Positions 8,104 through 16,129 of a stretch of 64,000 nt of DNA are shown piece by piece. This DNA is from CAZXDL01 sp964639505. GTDB taxonomy: Bacteria; Patescibacteriota; Saccharimonadia; Saccharimonadales; UBA4665. The position numbers and the translations under genes were made by a program. How positions within the stretch are numbered: position 1 is the stretch's first letter; each line of letters starts with the position of its first letter. The notes below the pieces were generated by a model, which was given only the letters and a program-made list of their open reading frames with translations, had not been told where the DNA came from and did not search any database. The stretch lies in assembly GCA_964639505.1 (NCBI GenBank), contig CAZXDL010000002.1, forward strand, positions 1 to 64,000. The letters are read 5' to 3'.

Positions 8104-9012
8104 TTAGTTAATTTTGTAGCCAGCCAAAAATGCTTCAGCGGACATTTCTTTGCGGCCAGCTGGGATAAGTGAATCGATTATCAAAATACCATTAGAAGTA
8201 TAAACGCCGAGTTTTTTGTTTTGTATATGTAATTCCCCGGGCTTGCTGACACCTTCAATTGCATGAGATTTAGTAATCACTAACTCAACATTTCCGAGTT
8301 TAGCACGGCTGCGGGGCCATCCGCTGTAGGCTCTGACTTCACGTTCTATCTGCTCAGCAGATTTGTTCCAGTCGATTATGCCATCCTCCTTGGTAAGTTT
8401 GCGCGAATGCGAAACTGGGCGGCCGGTAGATTCTTGAGAAACAGGCTTAATTTGGCCGCCTTTATACTTTGGCATGACCTCCACTAACAGTTCATGGCTT
8501 AGCTTGATCAATTCGACAGTAAGTTCTGGGGTTGTTATTGATGAAGGAAGCTGGAACTCTTTTTGGGCTAAAATCGGTCCTTCATCTAGACCTTCGTCAA
8601 CTAGCATCAGGCTCACACCAGTAGTTTTTTGGCCACTTAAGATCGCAAAACTTATTGGATCGGCTCCGCGCCACTCCGGCAAGATTGAAAAATGACTGTT
8701 AACGATTCCAAAAGGGAAATAATCAATTACCTGCTTTGAAATCAAGATGCCATAGTCAATAACCAGACCAAGCTGGCTATTGACCGGTTTGCGATTAAAC
8801 AAATCGTTTAATTCATCGGTATTGGAGGGCGTAAAAACTTTTAGATTAAGTTCCTCAGCGACCTCGCCAACCGGATATTCTCCTCGATGATGAGGCGGAC
8901 GGGGCTTAGTAACGACCGCTTCAATCTCGAAATCTTCAACTAATAGGCGCAACGACTCGGCAGCGACCGGCCCACTACCAAAGAAGACTATTGTTTTTGA
9001 CATCTTTTTCAT
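8104..9012 (-). CDS. fmt: Methionyl-tRNA formyltransferase
   Basis: Fmt formylates initiator Met-tRNA using 10-formyl-tetrahydrofolate. The catalytic signature is clear: NSHFSILPEWRGADPI (Asn and His) and the Asp in DEGLDEGPI. The C-terminal tRNA-binding OB domain follows from about residue 205. At about 300 residues it has normal length. The start overlaps the end of def: the ATG at 9012 and an in-frame ATG at 9003 are both possible, and neither has a good SD, so translational coupling to def is likely. Together def and fmt make a complete formyl-Met cycle with map at 13638. Confidence 0.93.
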   Translation of the reverse strand: MKKMSKTIVFFGSGPVAAESLRLLVEDFEIEAVVTKPRPPHHRGEYPVGEVAEELNLKVFTPSNTDELNDLFNRKPVNSQLGLVIDYGILISKQVIDYFPFGIVNSHFSILPEWRGADPISFAILSGQKTTGVSLMLVDEGLDEGPILAQKEFQLPSSITTPELTVELIKLSHELLVEVMPKYKGGQIKPVSQESTGRPVSHSRKLTKEDGIIDWNKSAEQIEREVRAYSGWPRSRAKLGNVELVITKSHAIEGVSKPGELHIQNKKLGVYTSNGILIIDSLIPAGRKEMSAEAFLAGYKIN

Positions 9013-9547
9013 AATCTAGAGGCTGTAATTTGCCGGCATCATCAAGCTGAAAAAATGCCTGCGCATCGTCTTTAATGTGATCGATAAACACCAGTCCATT
9101 GGTGTGATCAATTTCGTGCTGAAAAACCCTCGCTAAAAAACCCTCCGCAGTAACTCTAAATGGCTTACCAGCAAGATCTAGGGCTTTAACTTTGACCTTA
9201 GGATAGCGAGGCACCTTGCCGTAGATATCCCTTACGCTTAGGCAACCTTCAAAATCTGCAACTGGCTCTCCCTCTACCTTAGTCAGCTCCGGATTGATAA
9301 AAACTGTAAAATCATGGTCGGCTTTGTCATCATAATTATTGCGAACAATAACTATGCGGTACAGCTTATCAATTTGGATGGCGGCTAAGGCCACACCAAC
9401 TTCGTGTTCGCGACTTTCGTCCCAGTCGATCGTAGCATCTTTCATCTCTTGAACTATTTGCTTTATCTCATCTGTTATAACGCCGACGCGTTTAGATTTT
9501 TGTCGCAAATGTGGGTTGGGCAGGGCAATAATATCGTCTTTAGTCAT
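8975..9547 (-). CDS. def: Peptide deformylase
   Basis: Def removes the N-formyl group from nascent proteins and uses a bound metal. The three motifs are present: GVALAAIQ (motif 1, G-x-G-L-A-A-x-Q with Val in place of Gly), EGCLS (Cys ligand) and QHEIDHTNG (HExxH). The frame opens at 9580, but the ATG at 9547 is preferred: the protein then starts MTKDDIIALPNPHLR like other deformylases, and a -10-like TATACT sits 13 nt before it, within the extended frame. It overlaps fmt, which is downstream on the same strand. Confidence 0.92.
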   Translation of the reverse strand: MTKDDIIALPNPHLRQKSKRVGVITDEIKQIVQEMKDATIDWDESREHEVGVALAAIQIDKLYRIVIVRNNYDDKADHDFTVFINPELTKVEGEPVADFEGCLSVRDIYGKVPRYPKVKVKALDLAGKPFRVTAEGFLARVFQHEIDHTNGLVFIDHIKDDAQAFFQLDDAGKLQPLDYEKDVKNNSLLW

Positions 9548-9616
9548 GATTCTTGGGTCAAGTATACCTGAAAATGGCAAAGATGTTCTGCAGTTAAATA
9601 GATAATTTTCTTGAAT

Positions 9617-11554
9617 TTAAAGTAAGTCCATCGGATCGATGTCGTACGAGCAATTAGCCGGCAATTGGCTAATTATTTTAAGTAGTTCAGAGCGTTGGCG
9701 GGCCTTAACCACCAACTGCCATTGATATTTGTTCTGAAAACGTTCGTAAAAAGATGGAGCAGGGCCTTCGACTCGGACCTTATAGCCGCCTGTTTCGATT
9801 TCGAGCTTTAAATTGCTAGCAGCTTCTTCGGCGGCTTTAATGCTGGCTCGCCGAACTGAGATTTTTAAAAGGTAACAAAAGGGTGGAAACAAATAAGTCT
9901 GTCGTTCTTCGAGCTCGGTTTCATAAAAGTGCTGATAATCACCGCTTACAGCCTGCTGCAAAACTGGGTGATCTGGATGATAGGTTTGAATAATTGCTTG
10001 ACCAGCTATATGGCCACGGCCGATCCGACCCAGCACCTGACTTATTAGCTGAAAAGTTCGTTCTTCGGCAGAAAAATCGGGCAAATATAAACTTGTATCT
10101 GCTAATAAAATGCCAAGAGTGCTTAGCCTTGGCAAGTCCAACCCTTTTGCGAGGAGCTGCGTGCCTACTAAGATGTCGACCTCACCATTTTTAACTGAAT
10201 CATAGTGCTGTTCGAAGCGCTCGGCTTTTGAGTTATCTGTATCGAATCTAGCAACTCTGACATTTGGGAATAAACGCTCGATTTCACTGACAATCGCTTT
10301 AGTGCCTGCCGTTTTAAAAATGATTTCTGAATGACCACAATCTGGGCAGTTGCTTGGTGTAGGGGAATGGTAGCTGCAGCTATGACAACGTAGCTCGTGT
10401 TTGTCGCCGTGATAGGTCAAGGGCACATCGCAGTGCTGGCAGAGCGCTTGCCAGCCGCAATTTTCGCACAGCACCAATCTGGCCGTGCCGCGTCGGTTTA
10501 GATACAGCAACGATTGTTCACCACGCGACAAAGCTGATTCGATCGCTTTGATTAATTGCTGGCTCAAAAACGGCGAGCGATTAAACAGGCTGTGATCCTT
10601 GCGATCAACAAATGTAACTTTTGTATCTGTAATTAGGTTAGTTTGTGCCAGCTCCTTTAATTCGATAATTGGTTTGTTTTTTTGTTTTGCTAGATAGTAA
10701 TCACTGATTGAAGGTGTTGCCGAGCCAAGCACGAGGCTTGAACGAGTAATTTGTGCCAGGTATGAGGCGACACGGCCAGCCTGATATTGTGGCGCTTGCT
10801 CTTGCTTGTATGCACCTTCATGCGACTCGTCTAAAACGATCAGACCTAGCTTCTGTACTGATGAAAAAAGTGCTGAGCGTGGCCCGATTACGATTACGGG
10901 CTCACTAGCTCGCATACAATCCAGCCAGGCTTTTTGGCGCTCACTCGGAGCTTGCTGAGAGTGTATAACGATTACCCGTTCGCCAAATACTTCCTTAAAG
11001 CTGTTGGCGAGCTGGGCAGTTAAACTTATTTCGGGAGTCAGTATAATTGCTGATTTACCTTCGTTAACAGCTTTAAACGCCAACTCTATATAAAGGCGGG
11101 TTTTACCGCTGCCCGTGGCTCCGTGAAGCAAATATGTATTTTGATCTTGCATAGCCTTGAGGGCGGATTTCTGCTCTTTTGTAAGTGGCGGCAGATTTTT
11201 CAAACTTGGTTTTGACAGATCATGTAGAGAGGTATTAGCTAGCTGCTTCTCCGAAAAACTTGCCGGTAGCAATTGCTGGGCCAGTATGCCAAGCGGGGCT
11301 GGGTAGTATTCTTTAAGCCAGTTCGAAAGTCGAAGCAAATGGTTTGGTAGTATCGGCAGATCAAAAACTCGACTAATCTCTTTCGTTTTGAATCTCGGCT
11401 CTGTAGTAACTGCACTGATGACACCCACTACCTGTTGGCGCTGGAGCTCAACTTCGATAATTTGCCCAGCTTTAAGCTTTTTGGGATGCGCATAAGTCAA
11501 CGCTTCTGTACCGTGATAACGGTTACTGCGTACCCACACTAAATAGAAGTACAT
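9617..11554 (-). CDS. priA: Primosomal protein N' (PriA helicase)
   Basis: PriA is a 3'-5' DNA helicase that restarts stalled replication forks. Seen in order: N-terminal 3'BD domain, Walker A GATGSGKT, DESHE (DEAH box), the paired-cysteine zinc domain starting CENCGWQALCQHC and ending CPDCGHS, and helicase motifs V-VI (QLLAKGLDLP, QVLGRIGRG). At 645 residues it is somewhat short. The frame starts at 11572, but a TATACT -10 box falls inside codons 3-4 of that version and ends 6 nt before the ATG at 11554, so 11554 is the likely, leaderless, start. Confidence 0.93.
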   Translation of the reverse strand: MYFYLVWVRSNRYHGTEALTYAHPKKLKAGQIIEVELQRQQVVGVISAVTTEPRFKTKEISRVFDLPILPNHLLRLSNWLKEYYPAPLGILAQQLLPASFSEKQLANTSLHDLSKPSLKNLPPLTKEQKSALKAMQDQNTYLLHGATGSGKTRLYIELAFKAVNEGKSAIILTPEISLTAQLANSFKEVFGERVIVIHSQQAPSERQKAWLDCMRASEPVIVIGPRSALFSSVQKLGLIVLDESHEGAYKQEQAPQYQAGRVASYLAQITRSSLVLGSATPSISDYYLAKQKNKPIIELKELAQTNLITDTKVTFVDRKDHSLFNRSPFLSQQLIKAIESALSRGEQSLLYLNRRGTARLVLCENCGWQALCQHCDVPLTYHGDKHELRCHSCSYHSPTPSNCPDCGHSEIIFKTAGTKAIVSEIERLFPNVRVARFDTDNSKAERFEQHYDSVKNGEVDILVGTQLLAKGLDLPRLSTLGILLADTSLYLPDFSAEERTFQLISQVLGRIGRGHIAGQAIIQTYHPDHPVLQQAVSGDYQHFYETELEERQTYLFPPFCYLLKISVRRASIKAAEEAASNLKLEIETGGYKVRVEGPAPSFYERFQNKYQWQLVVKARQRSELLKIISQLPANCSYDIDPMDLL

Positions 11555-11594
11555 ACTACAAGTATATGGCATTATTTATTTACAAGCGGGAGTA

Positions 11595-11623
11595 TTGATT
11601 TTATAACAATAATGTGCTATTGT
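11595..11623 (+). promoter_or_regulatory. Promoter giving a leaderless transcript
   Basis: TTGATT (11595-11600), 17-nt spacer, TATTGT (11618-11623), 8 nt before the ATG at 11632. It is divergent from the priA promoter about 40 nt away. Confidence 0.7.
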
Positions 11624-11631
11624 ATTACCTT

Positions 11632-11976
11632 ATGCAAATCCCAAAACCTCACATAAGGGTTAATTGCGAGACCACCGTCGCTGTTGCGTTCGAAAGTACT
11701 GTTCAGGCAGGTTTTGCGCTTCGGTTGTCTAGGCTGGTTCTAGATCCAACAGATTATGATAACTACCGTAGGCAGATTCGTGATGCAAGAGTTCAAAAGC
11801 AAGAGCAGCTTGATCCACCGCTTGAAATCATATATCCAACAGAGGCCATTGGCAATATTGGACTTCATGCTAAAGAAATGGCCGAAGCTATTCCTGGTGC
11901 TATTTCAGATCTGGTGCATTCGATACATAGCGCAATTGAAGCCCATGTCGATAACGGCAAATCCGGTTCAAAATAA
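11632..11976 (+). CDS. Hypothetical protein (114 aa)
   Basis: No family recognised. Residues 1-45 look beta-rich (IRVNCETTVAVAFESTVQAGFALRL) and the rest helical, ending HSAIEAHVDNGKSGSK. No membrane segment. The start at 11632 is chosen because of the promoter spacing; the longer frame from 11614 would begin inside the -10 region. The gene is divergent from priA and stands alone. Confidence 0.65.
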   Translation: MQIPKPHIRVNCETTVAVAFESTVQAGFALRLSRLVLDPTDYDNYRRQIRDARVQKQEQLDPPLEIIYPTEAIGNIGLHAKEMAEAIPGAISDLVHSIHSAIEAHVDNGKSGSK

Positions 11977-11990
11977 ATTTAAAATCTGCC

Positions 11991-12019
11991 TTGCAAAACT
12001 CAAAGCCTCGGCCTATACT
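11991..12019 (+). promoter_or_regulatory. Promoter of the winged-helix regulator
   Basis: TTGCAA (11991-11996), 17-nt spacer, TATACT (12014-12019). The leader before the ATG at 12089 is about 63 nt. Confidence 0.7.
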
Positions 12020-12036
12020 AAAAATTAACGTTGTTC

Positions 12037-12055
12037 GGATAACAATAGGATAACA
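12037..12055 (+). promoter_or_regulatory. Candidate operator: two GGATAACA copies
   Basis: GGATAACA at 12037-12044 and again at 12048-12055, offset 11 bp, one helical turn. The first copy also forms an imperfect palindrome with TTGTT just upstream. They lie just downstream of the promoter of a DNA-binding protein, which suggests autoregulation; this is inference. Confidence 0.4.
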
Positions 12056-12088
12056 GGAATAAGTCTTTAGGAGGCTAGGTAAAAAAGC

Positions 12089-12379
12089 ATGCTGGACGTC
12101 TTTATTACATCTCGGGTCAGACGCAAAATCATCGTGATTTACGCGAAGTATCCTGATTTTAAGACCCACGTAAGAGGGTTAGCCAAACTTATCAAAGAAG
12201 ACGCCGGCAACATCCAAAGAGAGCTCAAGCGACTCGAAAAAGCCGGCTTTTTAACTAGTGAACGGCAAGGCAACACCAAGGTATATTCCACTAACAAGCA
12301 ATTTCCAATCTTCCGAGAGTTGCAGAGCATCGTGTTGAAATCACAACGTGCCACCCAGCAAAAACGCATGAACGGATAA
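12089..12379 (+). CDS. Winged-helix transcriptional regulator (ArsR-like)
   Basis: A 96-residue winged helix-turn-helix: a helical start (SRVRRKIIVIYAKYP), a recognition region (VRGLAKLIKEDAGNIQRELKRLEKAGFLTSERQG) and a wing (NTKVYSTNKQFPIF). This matches small ArsR/MarR-like DNA-binding domains with no effector domain and no metal-binding cysteines. Targets unknown. AGGAGG about 15 nt before the ATG is the probable ribosome binding site. A duplicated octamer just after the promoter is a candidate operator. It lies immediately upstream of the leaderless rpsU promoter. Confidence 0.75.
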   Translation: MLDVFITSRVRRKIIVIYAKYPDFKTHVRGLAKLIKEDAGNIQRELKRLEKAGFLTSERQGNTKVYSTNKQFPIFRELQSIVLKSQRATQQKRMNG

Positions 12380-12382
12380 GGC

Positions 12383-12411
12383 TTGCAAATTTAACCCCTG
12401 TTCTGTACAAT
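12383..12411 (+). promoter_or_regulatory. Promoter of rpsU operon
   Basis: TTGCAA (12383-12388), 17-nt spacer, TACAAT (12406-12411), 9 nt before the rpsU ATG; the transcript should have almost no leader. Confidence 0.8.
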
Positions 12412-12420
12412 ATTCAACTG

Positions 12421-12636
12421 ATGATACAAGTAACCCGCAAAGATTCTAAAGAATCAACCGAGAACTTACTCCGCCGCTTTAACCGCAAGGTACAGCAGTC
12501 GGGGACTCTAGCCGTGGTTAAGCAAAATCAATTCTTTCAAAAGCCAATTAGTAAGCCAGAGCGCCGTCGCAAAGCGATTATTCGCCAAGAGCGCAAGGTG
12601 ATCAAGCTCAAGAAAATCAAGCTCGGACTGCGATAA
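12421..12636 (+). CDS. rpsU: 30S ribosomal protein S21
   Basis: S21 is a small basic protein near the anti-Shine-Dalgarno end of 16S rRNA. The 71-residue sequence has the family pattern: an N-terminal strand (MIQVTRKDSKESTENLLRRF), then a very basic helix (KPERRRKAIIRQERKVIKLKK). It is the first gene of rpsU-yqeY-adk-map, and rpsU followed by yqeY is a widely conserved pair. No SD is present and the promoter places the transcript start at the ATG. A leaderless mRNA for the ribosomal protein that helps SD recognition is notable. Confidence 0.93.
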   Translation: MIQVTRKDSKESTENLLRRFNRKVQQSGTLAVVKQNQFFQKPISKPERRRKAIIRQERKVIKLKKIKLGLR

Positions 12637-12645
12637 ACAACCACC

Positions 12646-13095
12646 ATGTTAGAGCAGAAACTCGAGCAGGATATTAAGACTGCCCTTTTAGCCGGGGATT
12701 CTGTCAAGGCAACTACACTTCGAGGGTTAAAAGCCTCTTTATTAAACGTCAAAGTTGCTGAAGGCAAGCGCGATAGCGGACTAACCGACGAAGAAGTTTA
12801 TAAGGTTTTTGCCAAAGAAGCCAAGCAGCGCCAAGAAAGCGCTGAAATGTATAAACAGGGGAATAATCAAGCCAAAGCCGACGCCGAGCTGGCCGAAAAG
12901 GCAATCATCGAGGCTTATTTACCCACGCAGCTTAGCGAAGCAGAAATCAGCAGTCTGATTGATGAAGTGATTGCCGCGGCCGGCGCTTCCGGTCCGCAAG
13001 CAATGGGACAGATCATTGGACAAGTTAAGGCAAAAACCGGCGCGACGGCCGATGGTTCTGTTATCGCCCGTCTGACCAAGGAGAAGTTGTCATGA
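12646..13095 (+). CDS. GatB/YqeY domain protein
   Basis: A 149-residue stand-alone YqeY domain, related to the C-terminal domain of the GatB subunit of Asp/Glu-tRNA amidotransferase. Typical features are MLEQKLEQDIKTALLAGDSVKATTLRGLKASLLN, the KQRQESAEMYKQGN helix and the ending MGQIIGQVKAKTGATADGSVIARLTKEKL. It may bind tRNA; the exact role is unknown. Starts 9 nt after rpsU and its TGA stop overlaps the adk ATG (ATGA), so the operon is tight. Confidence 0.9.
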   Translation: MLEQKLEQDIKTALLAGDSVKATTLRGLKASLLNVKVAEGKRDSGLTDEEVYKVFAKEAKQRQESAEMYKQGNNQAKADAELAEKAIIEAYLPTQLSEAEISSLIDEVIAAAGASGPQAMGQIIGQVKAKTGATADGSVIARLTKEKLS

Positions 13096-13628
13096 TACTG
13101 ATAATGGGAATTGCCGGTTCTGGTAAAGGCACGCAAAGCAAACTACTGGCTGATAAGTATAACTTTCACCTTATTACTATGGGCGATGTGTTAAGACAGA
13201 GCGCCTCAGAGCAGCAACGCCAAAAAATGGAAGCCGGTATTTTGCTGGATGACCAAGAGATAATTCAGCTGATCGACAAGTTTTTAGCGGCTTTGCCTCA
13301 AGACGAAGAGGTATTGTTGGATGGTTTCCCGCGCACCCTGCCACAAGCCGAATGGCTCATAAAAGAAGTCGAAAGCGGGCGCTTCAAACTACGGACCGCA
13401 ATTCATCTTGTTGCCTCTCGTGAAGCAGTAAAGGAGCGGTTGATCGGTCGAGCAAGGACAGATGATGTAGAAGGCGCGATAGAGCAGCGCTTTGACGAAT
13501 ACGAGAAGTCCACCGCGCCTATTCTTGATTGGCTGCGTCAGCATAATATCGATGTCTACGACGTAAACGGTGAACAATCGATTCAGCATGTTCAACAAGA
13601 CATCGCCAAGCATTTAAATGCCTCGTAA
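13092..13628 (+). CDS. adk: Adenylate kinase, short form without LID insertion
   Basis: Converts AMP and ATP to two ADP. P-loop GIAGSGKGTQ at the N-terminus, NMP-binding region (MGDVLRQ and DGFPRTLPQAEWL) and the C-terminal Arg-rich segment GRARTDDVEGAIEQR. At 178 residues it lacks the roughly 27-residue LID domain of long bacterial enzymes, resembling short AK and UMP/CMP-kinase types. No pyrH is present where it would be expected between tsf and frr, so a broader NMP specificity is possible but unproven. Starts within the yqeY stop codon. Confidence 0.88.
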   Translation: MILIMGIAGSGKGTQSKLLADKYNFHLITMGDVLRQSASEQQRQKMEAGILLDDQEIIQLIDKFLAALPQDEEVLLDGFPRTLPQAEWLIKEVESGRFKLRTAIHLVASREAVKERLIGRARTDDVEGAIEQRFDEYEKSTAPILDWLRQHNIDVYDVNGEQSIQHVQQDIAKHLNAS

Positions 13629-13637
13629 TATAAGTCA

Positions 13638-14393
13638 ATGACAACTAAAGTAAAAACTACCAGCGAAATCGCTGCCATGCGCGAAAGCGGACGAATGTTA
13701 GCCATTGTATTGCAAAAACTTAAGACTGAGTTGGCTGTTGGCATGTCTACCATGGATTTATCAAAAATCGCCGAAAAAGAACTGGCTGAGCTTGGCGGGG
13801 AAGCCGCTTTTAAAGGCTATCAAGGCTTTCCCGAGGTGCTTTGTGTATCTGTTAATGATGAAATTGTCCACGGCATTCCTAAGGCCGACAAAATAGTTAA
13901 AGACGGTGACATTGTCGGCATGGATTTTGGGGTCAAATATCGAGAAATGATTACTGACGCCGCTATCAGCGTAATTGCCGGTAAGCCGAGGCAGCAGGGA
14001 CACATTCGTTTAGTTGAACGTACCCAGCGAGCCTTAGAGACTGGAATCGAAGCTGTCCATGACGGCGTGCGCACGGGTGACATCGGTGCAGCCATCGAAG
14101 GCTATTTGAAGCAGTATAAATACGGAATTGTCAGAGATTTAGTCGGCCACGGTGTCGGACATGAAGTACACGAAGACCCAAATATCCCGAATTACGGCCG
14201 CGCCAACACCGGCCCTTGGCTGCTAGCAGGCATGACCATCGCAATCGAGCCAATGGTTACTTTAGGTAGCGAAAAAGTTTATATTGCCGACGATCACTGG
14301 ACTGTAATGACAGCCGACAAATCTTGGACAGCTCATTTCGAACACACTGTCTTAATTACAAACGACGGTGCCGAGATTTTGACCAAAGTATAG
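13638..14393 (+). CDS. map: Methionine aminopeptidase, type I
   Basis: Removes the initiator methionine after deformylation. The metal ligands are in their usual places: VNDEIVHGIP, the two Asp in MDFGVKYREMITDAA, HGVGHEVHEDP, IEPMVTLG and the final Glu in the HFEHTVLIT region. At 251 residues it is a minimal type Ia enzyme without an N-terminal zinc finger. It begins 9 nt after adk, so it is the last gene of the rpsU-yqeY-adk-map operon. In many bacteria adk and map sit in the ribosomal spc operon instead. Confidence 0.93.
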   Translation: MTTKVKTTSEIAAMRESGRMLAIVLQKLKTELAVGMSTMDLSKIAEKELAELGGEAAFKGYQGFPEVLCVSVNDEIVHGIPKADKIVKDGDIVGMDFGVKYREMITDAAISVIAGKPRQQGHIRLVERTQRALETGIEAVHDGVRTGDIGAAIEGYLKQYKYGIVRDLVGHGVGHEVHEDPNIPNYGRANTGPWLLAGMTIAIEPMVTLGSEKVYIADDHWTVMTADKSWTAHFEHTVLITNDGAEILTKV

Positions 14394-14399
14394 TTAATT

Positions 14400-14428
14400 T
14401 TGACAGCCAATATTTTATATACTATAGT
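14400..14428 (+). promoter_or_regulatory. Consensus promoter
   Basis: TTGACA (14400-14405), 17-nt spacer, TATAGT (14423-14428), with a short leader carrying GGGAGAG before the ATG at 14452. Confidence 0.75.
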
Positions 14429-14451
14429 CAGGCAATTAATCGGGAGAGAAT

Positions 14452-14691
14452 ATGGGAAAAGAAACTAGGCAGTTTTCTGGCGATAAGGGCACAGATATTA
14501 TTAGAGGCGTACTCAGTAGCAGGTCTCTCGAGCGAATAATGGATAATGTTGCGGGTAATTTTCTTCCGGTACAGCAACCTGCTATTGCAGGAGCAGATAT
14601 CGAACAGTTAACAGACGGTGCGACTACTACCCAGCCTAGCTATGTCTTCAAGGGCAGAGTCGACCCACCTAGCAGTATGCACATGGGCTAG
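14452..14691 (+). CDS. Hypothetical small protein (79 aa)
   Basis: Not recognised. Basic-to-neutral N-terminal half (MGKETRQFSGDKGTDIIRGVLSSRSLERIMD) and a Pro/Thr/Ser-rich, probably disordered second half ending SSMHMG. No membrane segment. A consensus promoter at 14400-14428 and GGGAGAG about 6 nt before the ATG support real expression. It sits between map and ftsA. Confidence 0.65.
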   Translation: MGKETRQFSGDKGTDIIRGVLSSRSLERIMDNVAGNFLPVQQPAIAGADIEQLTDGATTTQPSYVFKGRVDPPSSMHMG

Positions 14692-14695
14692 TAAT

Positions 14696-14725
14696 TTGCT
14701 ATCGCCGAAGCAATAGCGCTATACT
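14696..14725 (+). promoter_or_regulatory. Promoter of ftsA, leaderless type
   Basis: TTGCTA (14696-14701), 18-nt spacer, TATACT (14720-14725), 9 nt before the ftsA ATG. Confidence 0.65.
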
Positions 14726-14734
14726 GTTGACCAG

Positions 14735-15955
14735 ATGAAACCCGACTATTTTATTGGTCTCGATATCGGCACAAGTGCAGTTCGGTGCGTTGTTGGTACA
14801 TTTGATCCAAATGGCAGCAACACCCCATCGATTATTGGTCACGGCTCTGCCGAAAATCAAGGAATGCGTCGGGGAGCGGTCGTGCACGTCGACGAAGTTG
14901 CCGACGCGATTGTTAAGGCTGTTACTGAGGCAGAAAGAATTTCGGGCATGCAAATTAAGCACGCTACCGTTAATGTAAATGGCTCGCATGTTACTGGTCT
15001 CAATTCAGAAGGCGTCATCGCGATTAGCGCCGCTAACCGTGAGATTACTACCGAAGATCGCCTGCGGGTCGAAGAAGCTGCTACCATTGTTAGCTTGCCG
15101 ACAAATCGAGAAATCATTCAATTTTTTGCCAAAAGCTATAGCCTAGACGGCCAACGTAATATTAAAGACCCGATTGGTATGCATGGAGTCAGGTTAGAAG
15201 TTGACGCTCACATGGTTGTAGCATCGACGCCGAATCTGCGCAATCTCGACCTGGCATTAGAAAAAGCTGAAGTTGAGGCCACCCATCACACCGTATCTGG
15301 CTTGGCCGCAGCCGAAGCTGTCTTAACTCGTCAGCAAAAAGAGGCCGGCACCGCGCTGATAGATGTTGGCGCTGGCACGACTAACCTAATAGTTTTTGAG
15401 GACGGCGAAGTCCAATATGTTGCCGTAATTCCGATCGGCGGACAGCACATAACAAATGATCTGGCGATTGGTCTAAAGACGGATTTAGATATTGCCGAAG
15501 ACGTAAAAGTCAAGCACGCTGATATTCGTCACTCCGCCAAAAAGACAACTGCGACGGTCAAAAAAGGCGATGTTTCACATAATTTTGATTTCGAAGATGT
15601 CAGTATGATTGTTGAAGCCCGTGTCGAAGAATTGTTTGAATATGTCGACAAAGAACTTCAAAAAATTAAAAAATCACGCAAACTACCTGGAGGAATCGTC
15701 ATTACCGGCGGCACATCCAAGCTACCAGGCATTGACGAGCTGGCAAAAGAGAAACTGCAGTTGGCGGCTCGAACTGGCAAACTCCAAAACATCGGCGGCC
15801 TAGTCGACACAGTTGAAGACCCGGGCTTTACCACCGTGGTTGGGCTGATGCTCTTAGACATGCTATTGCTCCCATCACTGCCACCAGTTCACGGCAAAAG
15901 CCTTCAAAACGCCCGCGGCATCCTCGACGGTTTGTTTGGTCGCCTGAAAAAATAA
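14735..15955 (+). CDS. ftsA: Cell division protein FtsA
   Basis: FtsA is the actin-like protein that tethers FtsZ to the membrane. ATPase motifs: phosphate 1 GLDIGTSAVRCVVG (residues 8-21), phosphate 2 LIDVGAGTTNLIVF, adenosine GGIVITGGTSKLPGI. Domain 1C is expected between about residues 85 and 165. The C-terminus ends LDGLFGRLKK, a short amphipathic helix suited to membrane tethering. At 406 residues it is normal. It has its own promoter, and ftsZ has a separate one 174 nt downstream, so the two need not be co-transcribed. ftsQ is not next to it. Confidence 0.93.
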   Translation: MKPDYFIGLDIGTSAVRCVVGTFDPNGSNTPSIIGHGSAENQGMRRGAVVHVDEVADAIVKAVTEAERISGMQIKHATVNVNGSHVTGLNSEGVIAISAANREITTEDRLRVEEAATIVSLPTNREIIQFFAKSYSLDGQRNIKDPIGMHGVRLEVDAHMVVASTPNLRNLDLALEKAEVEATHHTVSGLAAAEAVLTRQQKEAGTALIDVGAGTTNLIVFEDGEVQYVAVIPIGGQHITNDLAIGLKTDLDIAEDVKVKHADIRHSAKKTTATVKKGDVSHNFDFEDVSMIVEARVEELFEYVDKELQKIKKSRKLPGGIVITGGTSKLPGIDELAKEKLQLAARTGKLQNIGGLVDTVEDPGFTTVVGLMLLDMLLLPSLPPVHGKSLQNARGILDGLFGRLKK

Positions 15956-15981
15956 GCCGCGAACACAAATTTCGACTGCCT

Positions 15982-16062
15982 GTGTAAATAAATTATGAAG
16001 CCGTGTAAATTATTGTATTTTTTTGATGACGCAAAAAATCTGCCAAAAACACCTGTATAAAT
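15982..16062 (+). repeat. Three GTRTAAAT repeats upstream of ftsZ
   Basis: GTGTAAAT at 15982-15989 and 16003-16010, and GTATAAAT at 16055-16062. The offsets are 21 and 52 bp, close to two and five helical turns, so the three copies face one side of the DNA just ahead of the ftsZ -35 box. Candidate protein-binding sites; no protein is assigned. Confidence 0.4.
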
Positions 16063-16065
16063 TTG

Positions 16066-16094
16066 TTGAACTTATAGGGTAGCTCGGGTATACT
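16066..16094 (+). promoter_or_regulatory. Promoter of ftsZ
   Basis: TTGAAC (16066-16071), 17-nt spacer, TATACT (16089-16094), leader of about 28 nt with GAGAGG before the ATG. Confidence 0.75.
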
Positions 16095-16129
16095 TACTGC
16101 ATACAAGCTAGGGATTTGAGAGGACAAAA

